Shown: positions 44,710 through 52,313, numbered from the stretch's first letter. The stretch: DNA of 64,000 nucleotides from Cyanobacteria bacterium SZAS LIN-3 (GCA_018266215.1 JAFEAV010000005.1:80162-144161); one strand, 5' to 3'. The notes: generated by a model not told the origin, from the letters alone. Numbers and translations: made by a program.

Positions 44710-45653
44710 TGTACGGTTACAGGCTTGGTGCAATTGGTATTGTCACCACCTTCTTCATCATTATCTTTTCAACGGTATTGATGCCGATGGTGTTGTTTCA
44801 ACCGAAACCATCTGGACGCGGCAACGACTACGACGTTATCCCCGCCAGTGTCGCCGACGCAAAACGCGGCCGACAGATATATGTGCGCGAAGGCTGTTTT
44901 TACTGCCACACGCAATTCACTCGTATTCAAGACAGAGGCTACGGTCCTCTTGTTAAAGAGGGCGACTATGTTTACGAGACGCCCCACCAATTGGGTACCG
45001 CTCGTACGGGTCCCGACCTTACTAATGAAGGCGGTCGTTTCCCCGGACAGTGGCAGAAAGCTCACTTGATTCAGCCCAGAGCCGTAAAGCCTGGTTCGAT
45101 CATGCCCAGCTTCAGCTATCTTTCAGAAGAAGACATGAACGACCTGGTCGCTTATATCCAGTCTCTGGGTAACAAGCGTACGGTTACCGCTTTTGTCACC
45201 GCTCCTGATGAATACCTGCCCACCACTCCTCAGGGACGTGCCCTGGCCGCAGGTAAGACCGTAGACACCAACAGCGATGCCGCAGCCAATGCCGGCCGTG
45301 GTATCTACACCCAGAACTGCGCTGCCTGTCATGGTCTGGAAGGTCGTGGAAACGGCCCCAACGCCATTACCCTGGAGAAGAAGCCACCCAACCTCACCCG
45401 CGACTATTACAAACAATATTCCGATGAGTTCTGGTTCTATCGTGTTTCCGAAGGCGTGGTCGGCACCCGCATGCCGCGCTGGAACGAAATCCTCTCTCCT
45501 GAGCAGCGCTGGTACCTGGTCGCTTATCTCAAGACTTTGCCCAAGGATCATGAAGAGACTGTCAATAGTCTCGATCAGCTAAACGTAGCCGAACCGGTTA
45601 AACTGCCGGTGATGAGCCACGAAGTGTATGAACCTCACCACGGTAAGGAATAA
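44709..45653 (+). CDS. ccoO: CcoO fused to a second cytochrome c domain
   Basis: 314 residues. An N-terminal membrane anchor (GIVTTFFIIIFSTVLMPMVL) is followed by a CcoO domain with GRQIYVREGCFYCHTQ (heme ligands Cys63, Cys66, His67), TARTGPDLTNEGGRFPGQW and IMPSF (Met132). Then a second class I cytochrome c domain has NCAACHGLEGRGNGP (Cys204, Cys207, His208) and GTRMPRW (Met255). In most bacteria CcoO is a monoheme protein of about 200 residues and CcoP is separate, so this is a fusion that likely replaces CcoP. No separate ccoP is seen. Electrons enter from a cytochrome c and pass to CcoN. Confidence 0.9.
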   Translation: MYGYRLGAIGIVTTFFIIIFSTVLMPMVLFQPKPSGRGNDYDVIPASVADAKRGRQIYVREGCFYCHTQFTRIQDRGYGPLVKEGDYVYETPHQLGTARTGPDLTNEGGRFPGQWQKAHLIQPRAVKPGSIMPSFSYLSEEDMNDLVAYIQSLGNKRTVTAFVTAPDEYLPTTPQGRALAAGKTVDTNSDAAANAGRGIYTQNCAACHGLEGRGNGPNAITLEKKPPNLTRDYYKQYSDEFWFYRVSEGVVGTRMPRWNEILSPEQRWYLVAYLKTLPKDHEETVNSLDQLNVAEPVKLPVMSHEVYEPHHGKE

Positions 45654-45664
45654 GGAGGCCCTCA

Positions 45665-45901
45665 ATGTGTCCAAATTGCGTTCTTAACGGTGCCTCCCTC
45701 GGTGGCGGTATCTATGTAGCATTCGGCATTTGTGCACTCTTCTTTGTTATTGGTGTAGCTGGAGTATGGTTCGCCTTTAAAAACGGTGAATTTGAAGATC
45801 TCGAAGGTGTCAAATTTGACATGCTCGACGACGGTGAAGATGGCGAACTCGCCGCAAAAGCCAAGGCCGCTGTGGAAAAATTGAGAACGCAATCGACATA
45901 A
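45665..45901 (+). CDS. CcoS-like small membrane protein
   Basis: 78 residues; ribosome site AAGGAGG before ATG 45665. One membrane helix (GGIYVAFGICALFFVIGVAGVW) then FAFKNGEFEDLEGVKFDML, closely matching the WAL-x-SGQ-[FY]-DDLEGP pattern of CcoS, the cbb3 oxidase assembly factor. CcoS is normally near ccoG/ccoI rather than inside the structural operon. An N-terminal CPNC motif (MCPNCVLNG) is unusual for CcoS. It probably aids heme or copper insertion. The gene context supports this. Confidence 0.78.
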   Translation: MCPNCVLNGASLGGGIYVAFGICALFFVIGVAGVWFAFKNGEFEDLEGVKFDMLDDGEDGELAAKAKAAVEKLRTQST

Positions 45902-45934
45902 GCTGGGATCAAGTAGAGGATAGGACAAAAAATA

Positions 45935-46090
45935 ATGGCTGAAGAAGTCAAAACAATGGACGAAGAGCACTATGAAGTAGTGTCCGAATATCGCATCGGC
46001 GAGGGCGCTCCGCCGCCTTTTCTGGTTATCTGCTTCATTTTGATCTTTATATACGCAGCAGTCTCGTGGATTCCCTTCTTTGGTTATTAG
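45935..46090 (+). CDS. Small membrane protein in respiratory operon (51 residues)
   Basis: 51 residues, too short for usual ORF cut-offs. Starts at ATG 45935 after an AGAGGATAGGA site and ends at TAG 46090. An acidic N-terminus (MAEEVKTMDEEHYEVV) is followed by PPPFLVICFILIFIYAAVSW, one transmembrane helix. It sits between the CcoS-like gene and the diheme cytochrome gene with tight spacing. It may be a CcoQ/CcoH-type accessory subunit. Its MAEE start is shared with the last small gene of the operon. Confidence 0.7.
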   Translation: MAEEVKTMDEEHYEVVSEYRIGEGAPPPFLVICFILIFIYAAVSWIPFFGY

Positions 46091-46096
46091 AGGACA

Positions 46097-46990
46097 ATGT
46101 CACCTAGCAAGCTAAATCTAACAACGTCAGTTGTTAACAAAATAGGCGCTCTAAGAGCCGGCTTTAAGACGTCGGCTATTTTGGCGCTTGTACCGGTATT
46201 TGTCGCAGTCTCTGTGGGACTCACCGCCTGCGGTGACAGCAAAGTGATTGTTAGCGAGGACAAAGGCCTCGTATCCAGCAAGGTAACGATGGGCGATAAA
46301 GAGCCCATCTGGCCGAACGACGACCCATCCATTCCGGATGGCGGCGGCGTTTACCAGGCGCAAAATTGCGCCGCTTGCCACGGTGTTGACGGTAAACCTG
46401 TTGCCGGCAAGGCCACGGTTGATTTCTCCAGTAAAGACTGGGGTCGCAACCAGAAGCCTGTCGACCAGTACGACTTCATCACCTTCGGCAAAACTGGAGT
46501 CGAGCATCCGGCGATGCGCGACAAACTTCGTACTTCGCAGATCTGGAACCTGGTCTTTTATGTCCGTTCACTTTCTACTCCGCCTCTGACGGATGCTGAG
46601 ATCAGTGAAGTGCTGCCGGTATTTGGTGCCAACTGCGCCGTCTGTCACGGGACCAAGGGCTATGGCAACGGACCTCTGATGAAGGGTAACGTTCTGGAGC
46701 CGGCTCCGGCTAACTTCCAGAGCTTCCCCCGCTTCTACGACCGTACCGACGAAATCCTCTGGGATCACATCGCCAACGGTATCAAATGGGAAGGTATGCC
46801 TAACTTCTTAGGCAAGACCGACAAGGCCAAAAACATTACTTTTGATCGGGATTACATCTATAAGCTGGTCGGCTATGTCCGCCACTTCCACGAAAGCAAC
46901 AAGACAGAAGCTGCGACCAAGGCTGCTCACGATAAAGAAAAAGAAGAAGAGAGCAAACCAGCCCAGCAGGAAAATAAACCTCAGACCTAA
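46097..46990 (+). CDS. Diheme cytochrome c lipoprotein
   Basis: 297 residues. A hydrophobic signal ends in a lipobox (GLTAC, Cys45), so the protein is tethered to the membrane outside the cytoplasm. Two class I cytochrome c domains follow: NCAACHGVDG (Cys91, Cys94, His95) with a Met140 ligand candidate in HPAM, and NCAVCHGTKGYGNGP (Cys180, Cys183, His184) with EGMPNF. The C-terminal ~30 residues are a charged Lys/Glu tail. It probably carries electrons between the Rieske/cytochrome b complex and the CcoO-cytochrome c fusion, in place of a soluble cytochrome c. The start lies 6 nt after the small ORF. Confidence 0.87.
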   Translation: MSPSKLNLTTSVVNKIGALRAGFKTSAILALVPVFVAVSVGLTACGDSKVIVSEDKGLVSSKVTMGDKEPIWPNDDPSIPDGGGVYQAQNCAACHGVDGKPVAGKATVDFSSKDWGRNQKPVDQYDFITFGKTGVEHPAMRDKLRTSQIWNLVFYVRSLSTPPLTDAEISEVLPVFGANCAVCHGTKGYGNGPLMKGNVLEPAPANFQSFPRFYDRTDEILWDHIANGIKWEGMPNFLGKTDKAKNITFDRDYIYKLVGYVRHFHESNKTEAATKAAHDKEKEEESKPAQQENKPQT

Positions 46991-47002
46991 GGGATAAGGA
47001 AA

Positions 47003-47572
47003 ATGACAGAAGGCGTCTTAAGAAGGACAGTTTTAAAAACCGCAGCGGCTCTGCCGCTGGCGGCGACATTCGGCCTGTTGGCCTCGCCGTTTTTGCGGTT
47101 TTTGAGACCAACGCTCAAGCCCCTCGACGTGCTCGGTCAATCTGACCAGCCTCTGGCTGAGCCCCCGATTCCGACATACACCGACAAGGACTTCCCGGAG
47201 CCCTGGACCTGTATTCCCTTTATGTTTAACCAGAAATATATTGAATACAATCCGGAAGGCAAAGAAGTCCGCAAAATCCCCGGCTACATCGTCAAGTTGC
47301 CGACCGGTGATGTTGTTGCTTACAGCCGTATCTGTCCGCACCTTGGTTGCATCTTCAACTTCGTCAAAGACCCTGAAGAATGCGCTAAGGGTTATAACTT
47401 CAAACCAGCAGGTCCGGTATTTGCATGCCCCTGCCATTTGAGCGTCTATGACATTGCCCAGGCGGGTAAGGTCGTCAGCGGCCCTGCTCCTCGTCCACCA
47501 AGAAAGTTCGAGGTCAAGAAGGTCGGTTCATCGTACGAGGTTGTGTCATTGGAGGCCGGTTCAATTGCCTAG
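47003..47572 (+). CDS. Rieske iron-sulfur protein
   Basis: 189 residues. N-terminal GVLRRTVLKTAAALPLA looks like a twin-arginine signal anchor. The Rieske cluster box has CPHLGC (Cys111, His113, Cys116) and CPCHLSVYD (Cys142, Cys144, His145); the ligands are 111, 113, 142 and 145, with 116-144 as the usual disulfide. The Thr and Gly of the common CTHLGC/CPCHGS are Pro and Leu, which may alter redox potential. It takes an electron from quinol at the Qo site. The downstream cytochrome b starts inside its last codons. Confidence 0.92.
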   Translation: MTEGVLRRTVLKTAAALPLAATFGLLASPFLRFLRPTLKPLDVLGQSDQPLAEPPIPTYTDKDFPEPWTCIPFMFNQKYIEYNPEGKEVRKIPGYIVKLPTGDVVAYSRICPHLGCIFNFVKDPEECAKGYNFKPAGPVFACPCHLSVYDIAQAGKVVSGPAPRPPRKFEVKKVGSSYEVVSLEAGSIA

Positions 47573-49430
47573 CACAGTACAAGACAAGGGCTTCGCTTCG
47601 GCTCTTACGTCTGCCGCCGATTACCTGAAGACACGAATTGCCAATATCGATATCTTTGACGAGCATTACCAAAATGAAGCTCGTGCCAATCCTTTCTATG
47701 CACTGGGCCCGATCTTCTATCTGGTCTGGTTCATCGTCATGGGTACCGGTCTCATCCTCATCATGTGGTATGTGCCGACCAAGTCCCAGGCCTTCGATTC
47801 TATTCTCAATATTCAGAACGGCATCCCCATCGGGGGGCTGATGCGAGGCATGCACAAGTACGGTGCAGACGCCATGATCATCGCCGCTACCATGCGTCTC
47901 TATCGCATGTTTATCAATGCCGACTTCAAGCCTTCTAAAGAACTCAACATTGCCATCGCCCTGGTCACTCTCCTGCTTTCAATGTATTCAGGACTGACCG
48001 GTTACCTGCTTATCTGGAACCAGCGTGCATTTTGGGCTACGAAGGTATTTGCTACATTCCCCACCTATATGGACCAGTTTGCGGTCATGGGCGATTTCTA
48101 TCAGCCCCTGTACAAATCACTCCACCTTGGTTGGAATACCGCTGAAGTACTGCTTGGTGGTGGCGCCGCCATTACCCAGAACACAATTACCCGATTCTTC
48201 TCGCTGCACCTTGCCTTCTCATTGATTCCGCTCATTCTCGTTGAGCTTTATTTCTATAAGAATGCATACAAGAGAGTGCCGCTCAACTGGATCAAACGTT
48301 CGGTCGTTATCTTCATCCTGGCTTTCGTAGCCATCGCGCTGCCTGCCGCTCAGGGTTCGCGTTCCGACCCGGACGTTACTCCTCTGCCCATTCTTTCTGA
48401 CTGGTACTTCCTCGGCCTTTACCAGATGTACAAATATCTGGAGCCGGTTGTTGCCACCTACATAACGATGGTTATCCCGGTATCGGTCATTCTCTTGCCC
48501 TTTATCGACACTATCGTGACAGGATCCGAGAAAAATATCCTCAAGCGTCCGTTCATGCTCATGGTGACAATCATGGGTGGATTGACCTGGGTTGTTTTCT
48601 CAATCCTTATCATCATCAACATCGCCAACATCCACACCGACCCGCCCTTCTGGCGCTCGTTCTTCTATCTGACGATCGACCTGGGTGTTGTCTGGCAGCT
48701 CTACTTGATCATGGCCAACAAAGATATGGTTCAAAAAGCCAAATCCTTCAAGGCCTGCGTGATACTTGCCGTGGTGGCAGTGATTCAGTGCTTCTGGGGC
48801 TGGTGCTATGACTACATGGCCAAGACCGAGGTCTTTATCGATCCCCTGGGTCACGCCGCCCTCTACACCATGGCTCGTCCTTTCATGGGTGAAGCTGCTC
48901 CTAAGGCAGAAGAGCTGGTGCGTAAGATGGTGCCGACCAGCGGTGAGAACCCGGTCAACAAGGAATACTGGAACTACCATGTATTGCTTGATCCCGGTTA
49001 TATCGCCAAGATTGGTGAGCCCACCGGTAAGGAAGATCTGGTCGCTATAAAAGAAGTGTCCAAGTCAACCAGCCCAATAGACATCATCGCCCAGCTGATT
49101 CCGACATTCGAAACGCCCGAGGGCCCGAACGGTACATTGAAGAACATTCAATTTAGCGATCCCAAACTCGGTCCCCATCCTAAGTACCTCAGCATGCTTG
49201 ATTTCATGATCAACAACCGCTGGTGCATGGACTACTGCGTTGTCACCGACAGATTGAACGGCAAGGTCAAGCCCTATCCGATGACTGTGCCCGAAGTTGA
49301 CCTGTACTGGATCTTCGCCGGACCGCTGACTTTGATCTACGCCCTGTTTGTGGCCTTCCAATGCAAATCAGCTAAGGCTGCCACTCCCAGTAAGCCCCAA
49401 CCGGCCCCCGCCGCTGCGGCTTCCACATAG
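47565..49430 (+). CDS. Cytochrome b with only one intact heme b ligand pair
   Basis: 621 residues from TTG 47565, with GGAGG just before it and overlapping the Rieske stop; a long in-frame ORF upstream is not supported. N-terminal four-helix part: GGLMRGMHKYGADAMII and TRFFSLHLAFSLIPLIL. His97 and His215 are the p-side heme ligands. Fourteen residues after His97 there is Arg111 rather than His, and Tyr229/Phe230 occupy the place of the second ligand in the other helix, so the n-side heme site appears lost. The C-terminal half is subunit IV-like with LSDWYFL (PEWY box) plus extra helices and a long soluble segment (~460-560) ending in an Ala/Pro tail. It forms a bc-type complex with Rieske. 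Confidence 0.87.
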   Translation: MPSTVQDKGFASALTSAADYLKTRIANIDIFDEHYQNEARANPFYALGPIFYLVWFIVMGTGLILIMWYVPTKSQAFDSILNIQNGIPIGGLMRGMHKYGADAMIIAATMRLYRMFINADFKPSKELNIAIALVTLLLSMYSGLTGYLLIWNQRAFWATKVFATFPTYMDQFAVMGDFYQPLYKSLHLGWNTAEVLLGGGAAITQNTITRFFSLHLAFSLIPLILVELYFYKNAYKRVPLNWIKRSVVIFILAFVAIALPAAQGSRSDPDVTPLPILSDWYFLGLYQMYKYLEPVVATYITMVIPVSVILLPFIDTIVTGSEKNILKRPFMLMVTIMGGLTWVVFSILIIINIANIHTDPPFWRSFFYLTIDLGVVWQLYLIMANKDMVQKAKSFKACVILAVVAVIQCFWGWCYDYMAKTEVFIDPLGHAALYTMARPFMGEAAPKAEELVRKMVPTSGENPVNKEYWNYHVLLDPGYIAKIGEPTGKEDLVAIKEVSKSTSPIDIIAQLIPTFETPEGPNGTLKNIQFSDPKLGPHPKYLSMLDFMINNRWCMDYCVVTDRLNGKVKPYPMTVPEVDLYWIFAGPLTLIYALFVAFQCKSAKAATPSKPQPAPAAAAST

Positions 49431-49835
49431 ATGCCCCCATCGCCTGAAGAGAGATCGCAAGAGAAAGAAAAGATGGATAGCGCCGCTGCAATCAAAGCTG
49501 TTGACACTCACTCTGGCACTAGCCAGGGTGAGGCCAATGTCGGCCCGCTGAAGATTCGCTTCGCATTCAAAGCTATTGCTTTCTGCTGCTCTGTGGTCAC
49601 ACTCTCCTGGTTTTTTGAGGGTATGAGGCAGTGCAAAGAATCGGTCAGCTTCGAGGGTGGAGTCACCCTCCTTGGTGGCACGGTCCTGACTCTGCTTCTT
49701 GTTGGATTGCAGGGATTTTTCATCTACTGCGAGGAGCGCTCCAAGGGGCTGCGCACCCGCAAAATCGCTTTGTTTGATAAATGGTATGTGCAGTTAGCGT
49801 CTAAGCAAAAGGGAGACAATACAAACCGTGGGTAA
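49431..49835 (+). CDS. Small two-helix membrane protein of unknown function
   Basis: 134 residues from ATG 49431, directly after the cytochrome b stop; an alternative ATG at 49473 is possible. The first ~45 residues are polar. Two membrane helices follow: FKAIAFCCSVVTLSWFF and LLGGTVLTLLLVGLQGFFIY, with a cytoplasmic C-terminus. No family recognised. Position inside the respiratory operon, between two cytochrome b genes, suggests an accessory subunit. The next gene overlaps its end by 8 nt. Confidence 0.6.
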   Translation: MPPSPEERSQEKEKMDSAAAIKAVDTHSGTSQGEANVGPLKIRFAFKAIAFCCSVVTLSWFFEGMRQCKESVSFEGGVTLLGGTVLTLLLVGLQGFFIYCEERSKGLRTRKIALFDKWYVQLASKQKGDNTNRG

Positions 49836-50181
49836 TTCGATAAATACCGCGCTTGTCGTTGTGGGAGCGATAGCATGTCTGATTTTCACCGGGCTTATGC
49901 CCTGGGCGGAATTGGGTATGACCGGAGCTTTCGACAGCTGGCCTCTATGGTTGCGCTGGACTTCTGAACACACCGGCCTCGCTCTGCCGGATTACGCTCA
50001 GGCAGCCGGCCTGGCTACTCAATGGACGAGTTATTTGAAAAACAATGGCGCTGAGACAAATCTCGGTGACTACGCTTATTCACTGGTCATGGGACTGGCC
50101 ATGATTGCCGCTGCCATAGGCATCGCCGCAATTGGTCGTGAAGAAGGCGAAGAGAAAACAGTTTTACCGGTGAAGAAGTAA
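49828..50181 (+). CDS. Small membrane protein of unknown function in respiratory operon
   Basis: 117 residues from GTG 49828, overlapping the previous gene by 8 nt. Two hydrophobic helices (TALVVVGAIACLIFTGLMPW and ALMIAAAIGIAAIG-like near the C-terminus) enclose a loop with Trp-rich SWPLWLRWTSEHTG. No Cys or His pair for cofactors. It precedes the cytochrome b-ferredoxin gene by 24 nt. Likely a subunit of the same complex; no family recognised. Confidence 0.6.
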   Translation: MGNSINTALVVVGAIACLIFTGLMPWAELGMTGAFDSWPLWLRWTSEHTGLALPDYAQAAGLATQWTSYLKNNGAETNLGDYAYSLVMGLAMIAAAIGIAAIGREEGEEKTVLPVKK

Positions 50182-50205
50182 TAACAAGGTTGGGAGATCC
50201 GTCAA

Positions 50206-51363
50206 ATGTATTCGTCTATTCCTAAAGGTCTGACTGACTTTACACTCTTGTTGGAGAAAGGCACTAATGCCGTCGTCACCAACAAGTACAACCCTTTCTA
50301 TTACCACGGTGCCCTGCCCCAGTTTTATCTCTGGGTGCTCTATCTGTCGGGCCTCTTGCTCTTCGCTTATTACATACCCACAATCGACAACGCTTATTTC
50401 TCGGAAAACCTCGTTAACGCCTGGACTTCCGTTGACTACATCACCAAGACCATTCCTATGGGTGCGGTCATCCGCGGTATCCACCGTTATTCCGGTGATG
50501 CCATGGTCATCACCATCCTCTTGCACGCTCTGCGTGTCTGGGTCACCGACCGTTATCGCCAGTACCGCTGGATTCAGTGGGTCACCGGTGTCGCCCTCTT
50601 CTTGATGGTGCTCTTCATCGGTCAGACCGGTTATTACCTGGTCTGGGACGAGCGCTCGCTCATCCTCACCCGCATGACCGTCAGTGCCTTGAATGCTCTG
50701 CCTTTCGTGGGCGGCGGCCTGGCTGCCTGGTTCCTGAACGGCAGCTCGATCACCAACTTGACGCTCTCCAACTTCCTTTTCATTCACATCGGCTTGTCGT
50801 TCTTCCTCCTGTTCGGTCTCTGGTTGCACTATGTGCGTATGACCAGACCGGTCATGACGCCACCACCGGCGATGAACTACATCCTCATGGCAGTGCTCTT
50901 GCTGGTCGTCTTTGCCTATCCCATCACCAGCGGCAAAATGGCCGACATCAACACCACGCCTACATCCTTTGATATCGACTGGTTCTTCCTCTTCCCGTAT
51001 TACCTCATGGCCCATGTGGACCTTGGTGTGTACTGGTTCCTGATGATTGGCGGCTCGCTTCTCTTCACATTCCTGCCGCTTCCCAATCTCTACAAAGCTG
51101 CAGCTCCGGTTGAAGCCGCGGAAGTGGTCCTCAATAAGTGTGTTGGCTGCCGTCTCTGCTCCCTCGATTGCCCCTACATGGCTATCGACATGGTGCCGGC
51201 ACCGGCCGGATCCCGTTTCAAGCTTCTGGCCGTGGTCAAACCCTATCGTTGCTCCGGCTGCGGTGTCTGCGTTGGCGCTTGTGCCTTCGACGCCATCGAC
51301 CTGCCTAACTTGCTGGATTCGGATGTGACCGCTCAGATCAAGAAAATGGCCGAGGCGCAGTAG
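50206..51363 (+). CDS. Cytochrome b fused to a 2x[4Fe-4S] ferredoxin domain
   Basis: 385 residues from ATG 50206 (GGGAG upstream). The N-terminal cytochrome b domain keeps all four heme ligands: His93 and His107 in IRGIHRYSGDAMVITILLHA, His194 and His208 in FIHIGLSFFLLFGLWLH. Helices E-G follow, with DIDWFFLFPYYL where PEWY would be. After a short linker, residues 312-359 form a ferredoxin: CVGCRLCSLDCP (Cys312, 315, 318, 322) and CSGCGVCVGACA (Cys349, 352, 355, 359), which should bind two [4Fe-4S] clusters on the cytoplasmic side. This provides an electron path from quinone/heme b to soluble carriers. An MvhD-like protein is encoded next. Confidence 0.9.
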   Translation: MYSSIPKGLTDFTLLLEKGTNAVVTNKYNPFYYHGALPQFYLWVLYLSGLLLFAYYIPTIDNAYFSENLVNAWTSVDYITKTIPMGAVIRGIHRYSGDAMVITILLHALRVWVTDRYRQYRWIQWVTGVALFLMVLFIGQTGYYLVWDERSLILTRMTVSALNALPFVGGGLAAWFLNGSSITNLTLSNFLFIHIGLSFFLLFGLWLHYVRMTRPVMTPPPAMNYILMAVLLLVVFAYPITSGKMADINTTPTSFDIDWFFLFPYYLMAHVDLGVYWFLMIGGSLLFTFLPLPNLYKAAAPVEAAEVVLNKCVGCRLCSLDCPYMAIDMVPAPAGSRFKLLAVVKPYRCSGCGVCVGACAFDAIDLPNLLDSDVTAQIKKMAEAQ

Positions 51364-51406
51364 AAGTAGTTTTAGAAATTTTGTGAGTCCACGAGGCAGG
51401 TAATTT

Positions 51407-51928
51407 ATGTCAGTTGCGTCCGACAAAAAAGTAATCACTCTCATTTGCGAAAGGGCATGTGACTTGAGTTCGGTCACCGAGGCCAGCGGTGAAGTGAAAG
51501 ACGTATCCGGTTTGCATGTGGTGAAGTTGCCCTGCTCCGGGATGATCCAACCGCTCATGATTGAAGCGGCGATGAAGGCCGGCGCTGCCGGAGTAATCGT
51601 CACCGGTTGCCAGATTGGTGACTGCTACTATCGTGAAGGCAATAGAATGATTCGTGACCGCCTGCTGGGCAACCGTCCGCCCGGTTTGAAAAAGACCGTG
51701 GACAGAAGAAGAGTCCTGGCTCTCTGGTTGGCTCGTCCCCAGAAGGACAGATTCCTCTCCGAAGCTAAAGAGTTTGTCCAGATGGTGCGCAATCTCAGTG
51801 ACGATAAGCCGGCTGCCGCAGTAGCTCCCAAGCCGGAAGCTAAAGCCGAAGCAAAGGTTGAAGCCAAGGCCGAAGCTAAGAAGACCGAAGAAAAAGCGTC
51901 TGAATCGACTTCGGAAAGCAAAGAGTAA
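51407..51928 (+). CDS. MvhD/FlpD-like iron-sulfur protein
   Basis: 173 residues from ATG 51407, with GAGGCAGG upstream. The first ~125 residues match the methyl-viologen-reducing hydrogenase delta subunit family (PF02662): LICERACDLSS, VKLPCSGMIQPLMIEAAMKA, VIVTGCQIGDCYYREGN, with Cys14, Cys18, Cys43, Cys68 and Cys73 available for a [2Fe-2S] cluster. In methanogens MvhD links hydrogenase to heterodisulfide reductase. Here it probably accepts electrons from the adjacent ferredoxin domain. The C-terminal ~45 residues are a low-complexity Ala/Lys/Glu tail. No HdrA or hydrogenase is seen nearby. Confidence 0.82.
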   Translation: MSVASDKKVITLICERACDLSSVTEASGEVKDVSGLHVVKLPCSGMIQPLMIEAAMKAGAAGVIVTGCQIGDCYYREGNRMIRDRLLGNRPPGLKKTVDRRRVLALWLARPQKDRFLSEAKEFVQMVRNLSDDKPAAAVAPKPEAKAEAKVEAKAEAKKTEEKASESTSESKE

Positions 51929-51982
51929 GCAATCCGAGCGATTTGTCCAAACAAGAAACACAGGAATTTGAAGGGTTAAGCG

Positions 51983-52102
51983 ATGGCAGAAGAAACGAAA
52001 GTATCAGAAGTAGATGTGATTTACAGATGGACCTGGTTCTTCATTCTGTATTTTGCCTTCATCCTATTGATTGCCAGCTTTGGACTTGTTGCCGAGTTCT
52101 AA
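51983..52102 (+). CDS. Small membrane protein at the end of respiratory operon (39 residues)
   Basis: 39 residues, from ATG 51983 (GAAGGGTTAAG upstream) to TAA 52102. A short acidic start (MAEETKVSEVDVIY) is followed by one membrane helix (WTWFFILYFAFILLIASFG). Its MAEE-start plus single helix mirrors the 51-residue gene at 45935. Probably a small stabilising subunit, like PetL/PetN-type or CcoQ-type peptides. This is inference from size and place. Confidence 0.65.
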   Translation: MAEETKVSEVDVIYRWTWFFILYFAFILLIASFGLVAEF

Positions 52103-52313
52103 AGGCTCGCCGCAGTAATTATCCAGACCTCGAATAGCTCAGCATGATGCCTGTCATCGGCTGCAGATATTCGGGGTTTTGCTTTGAGTGCCTGCCCGGC
52201 AATGGTTCGCGCTTGTGCCTGCTCATGGGGAAGTCTACGTATTGCTCGGAGTGGCGCTGGTAGTAGGCTTGTTCCTGGAGCATTGTTTTTCGCATTATCA
52301 GGGGTGAAAGTTT

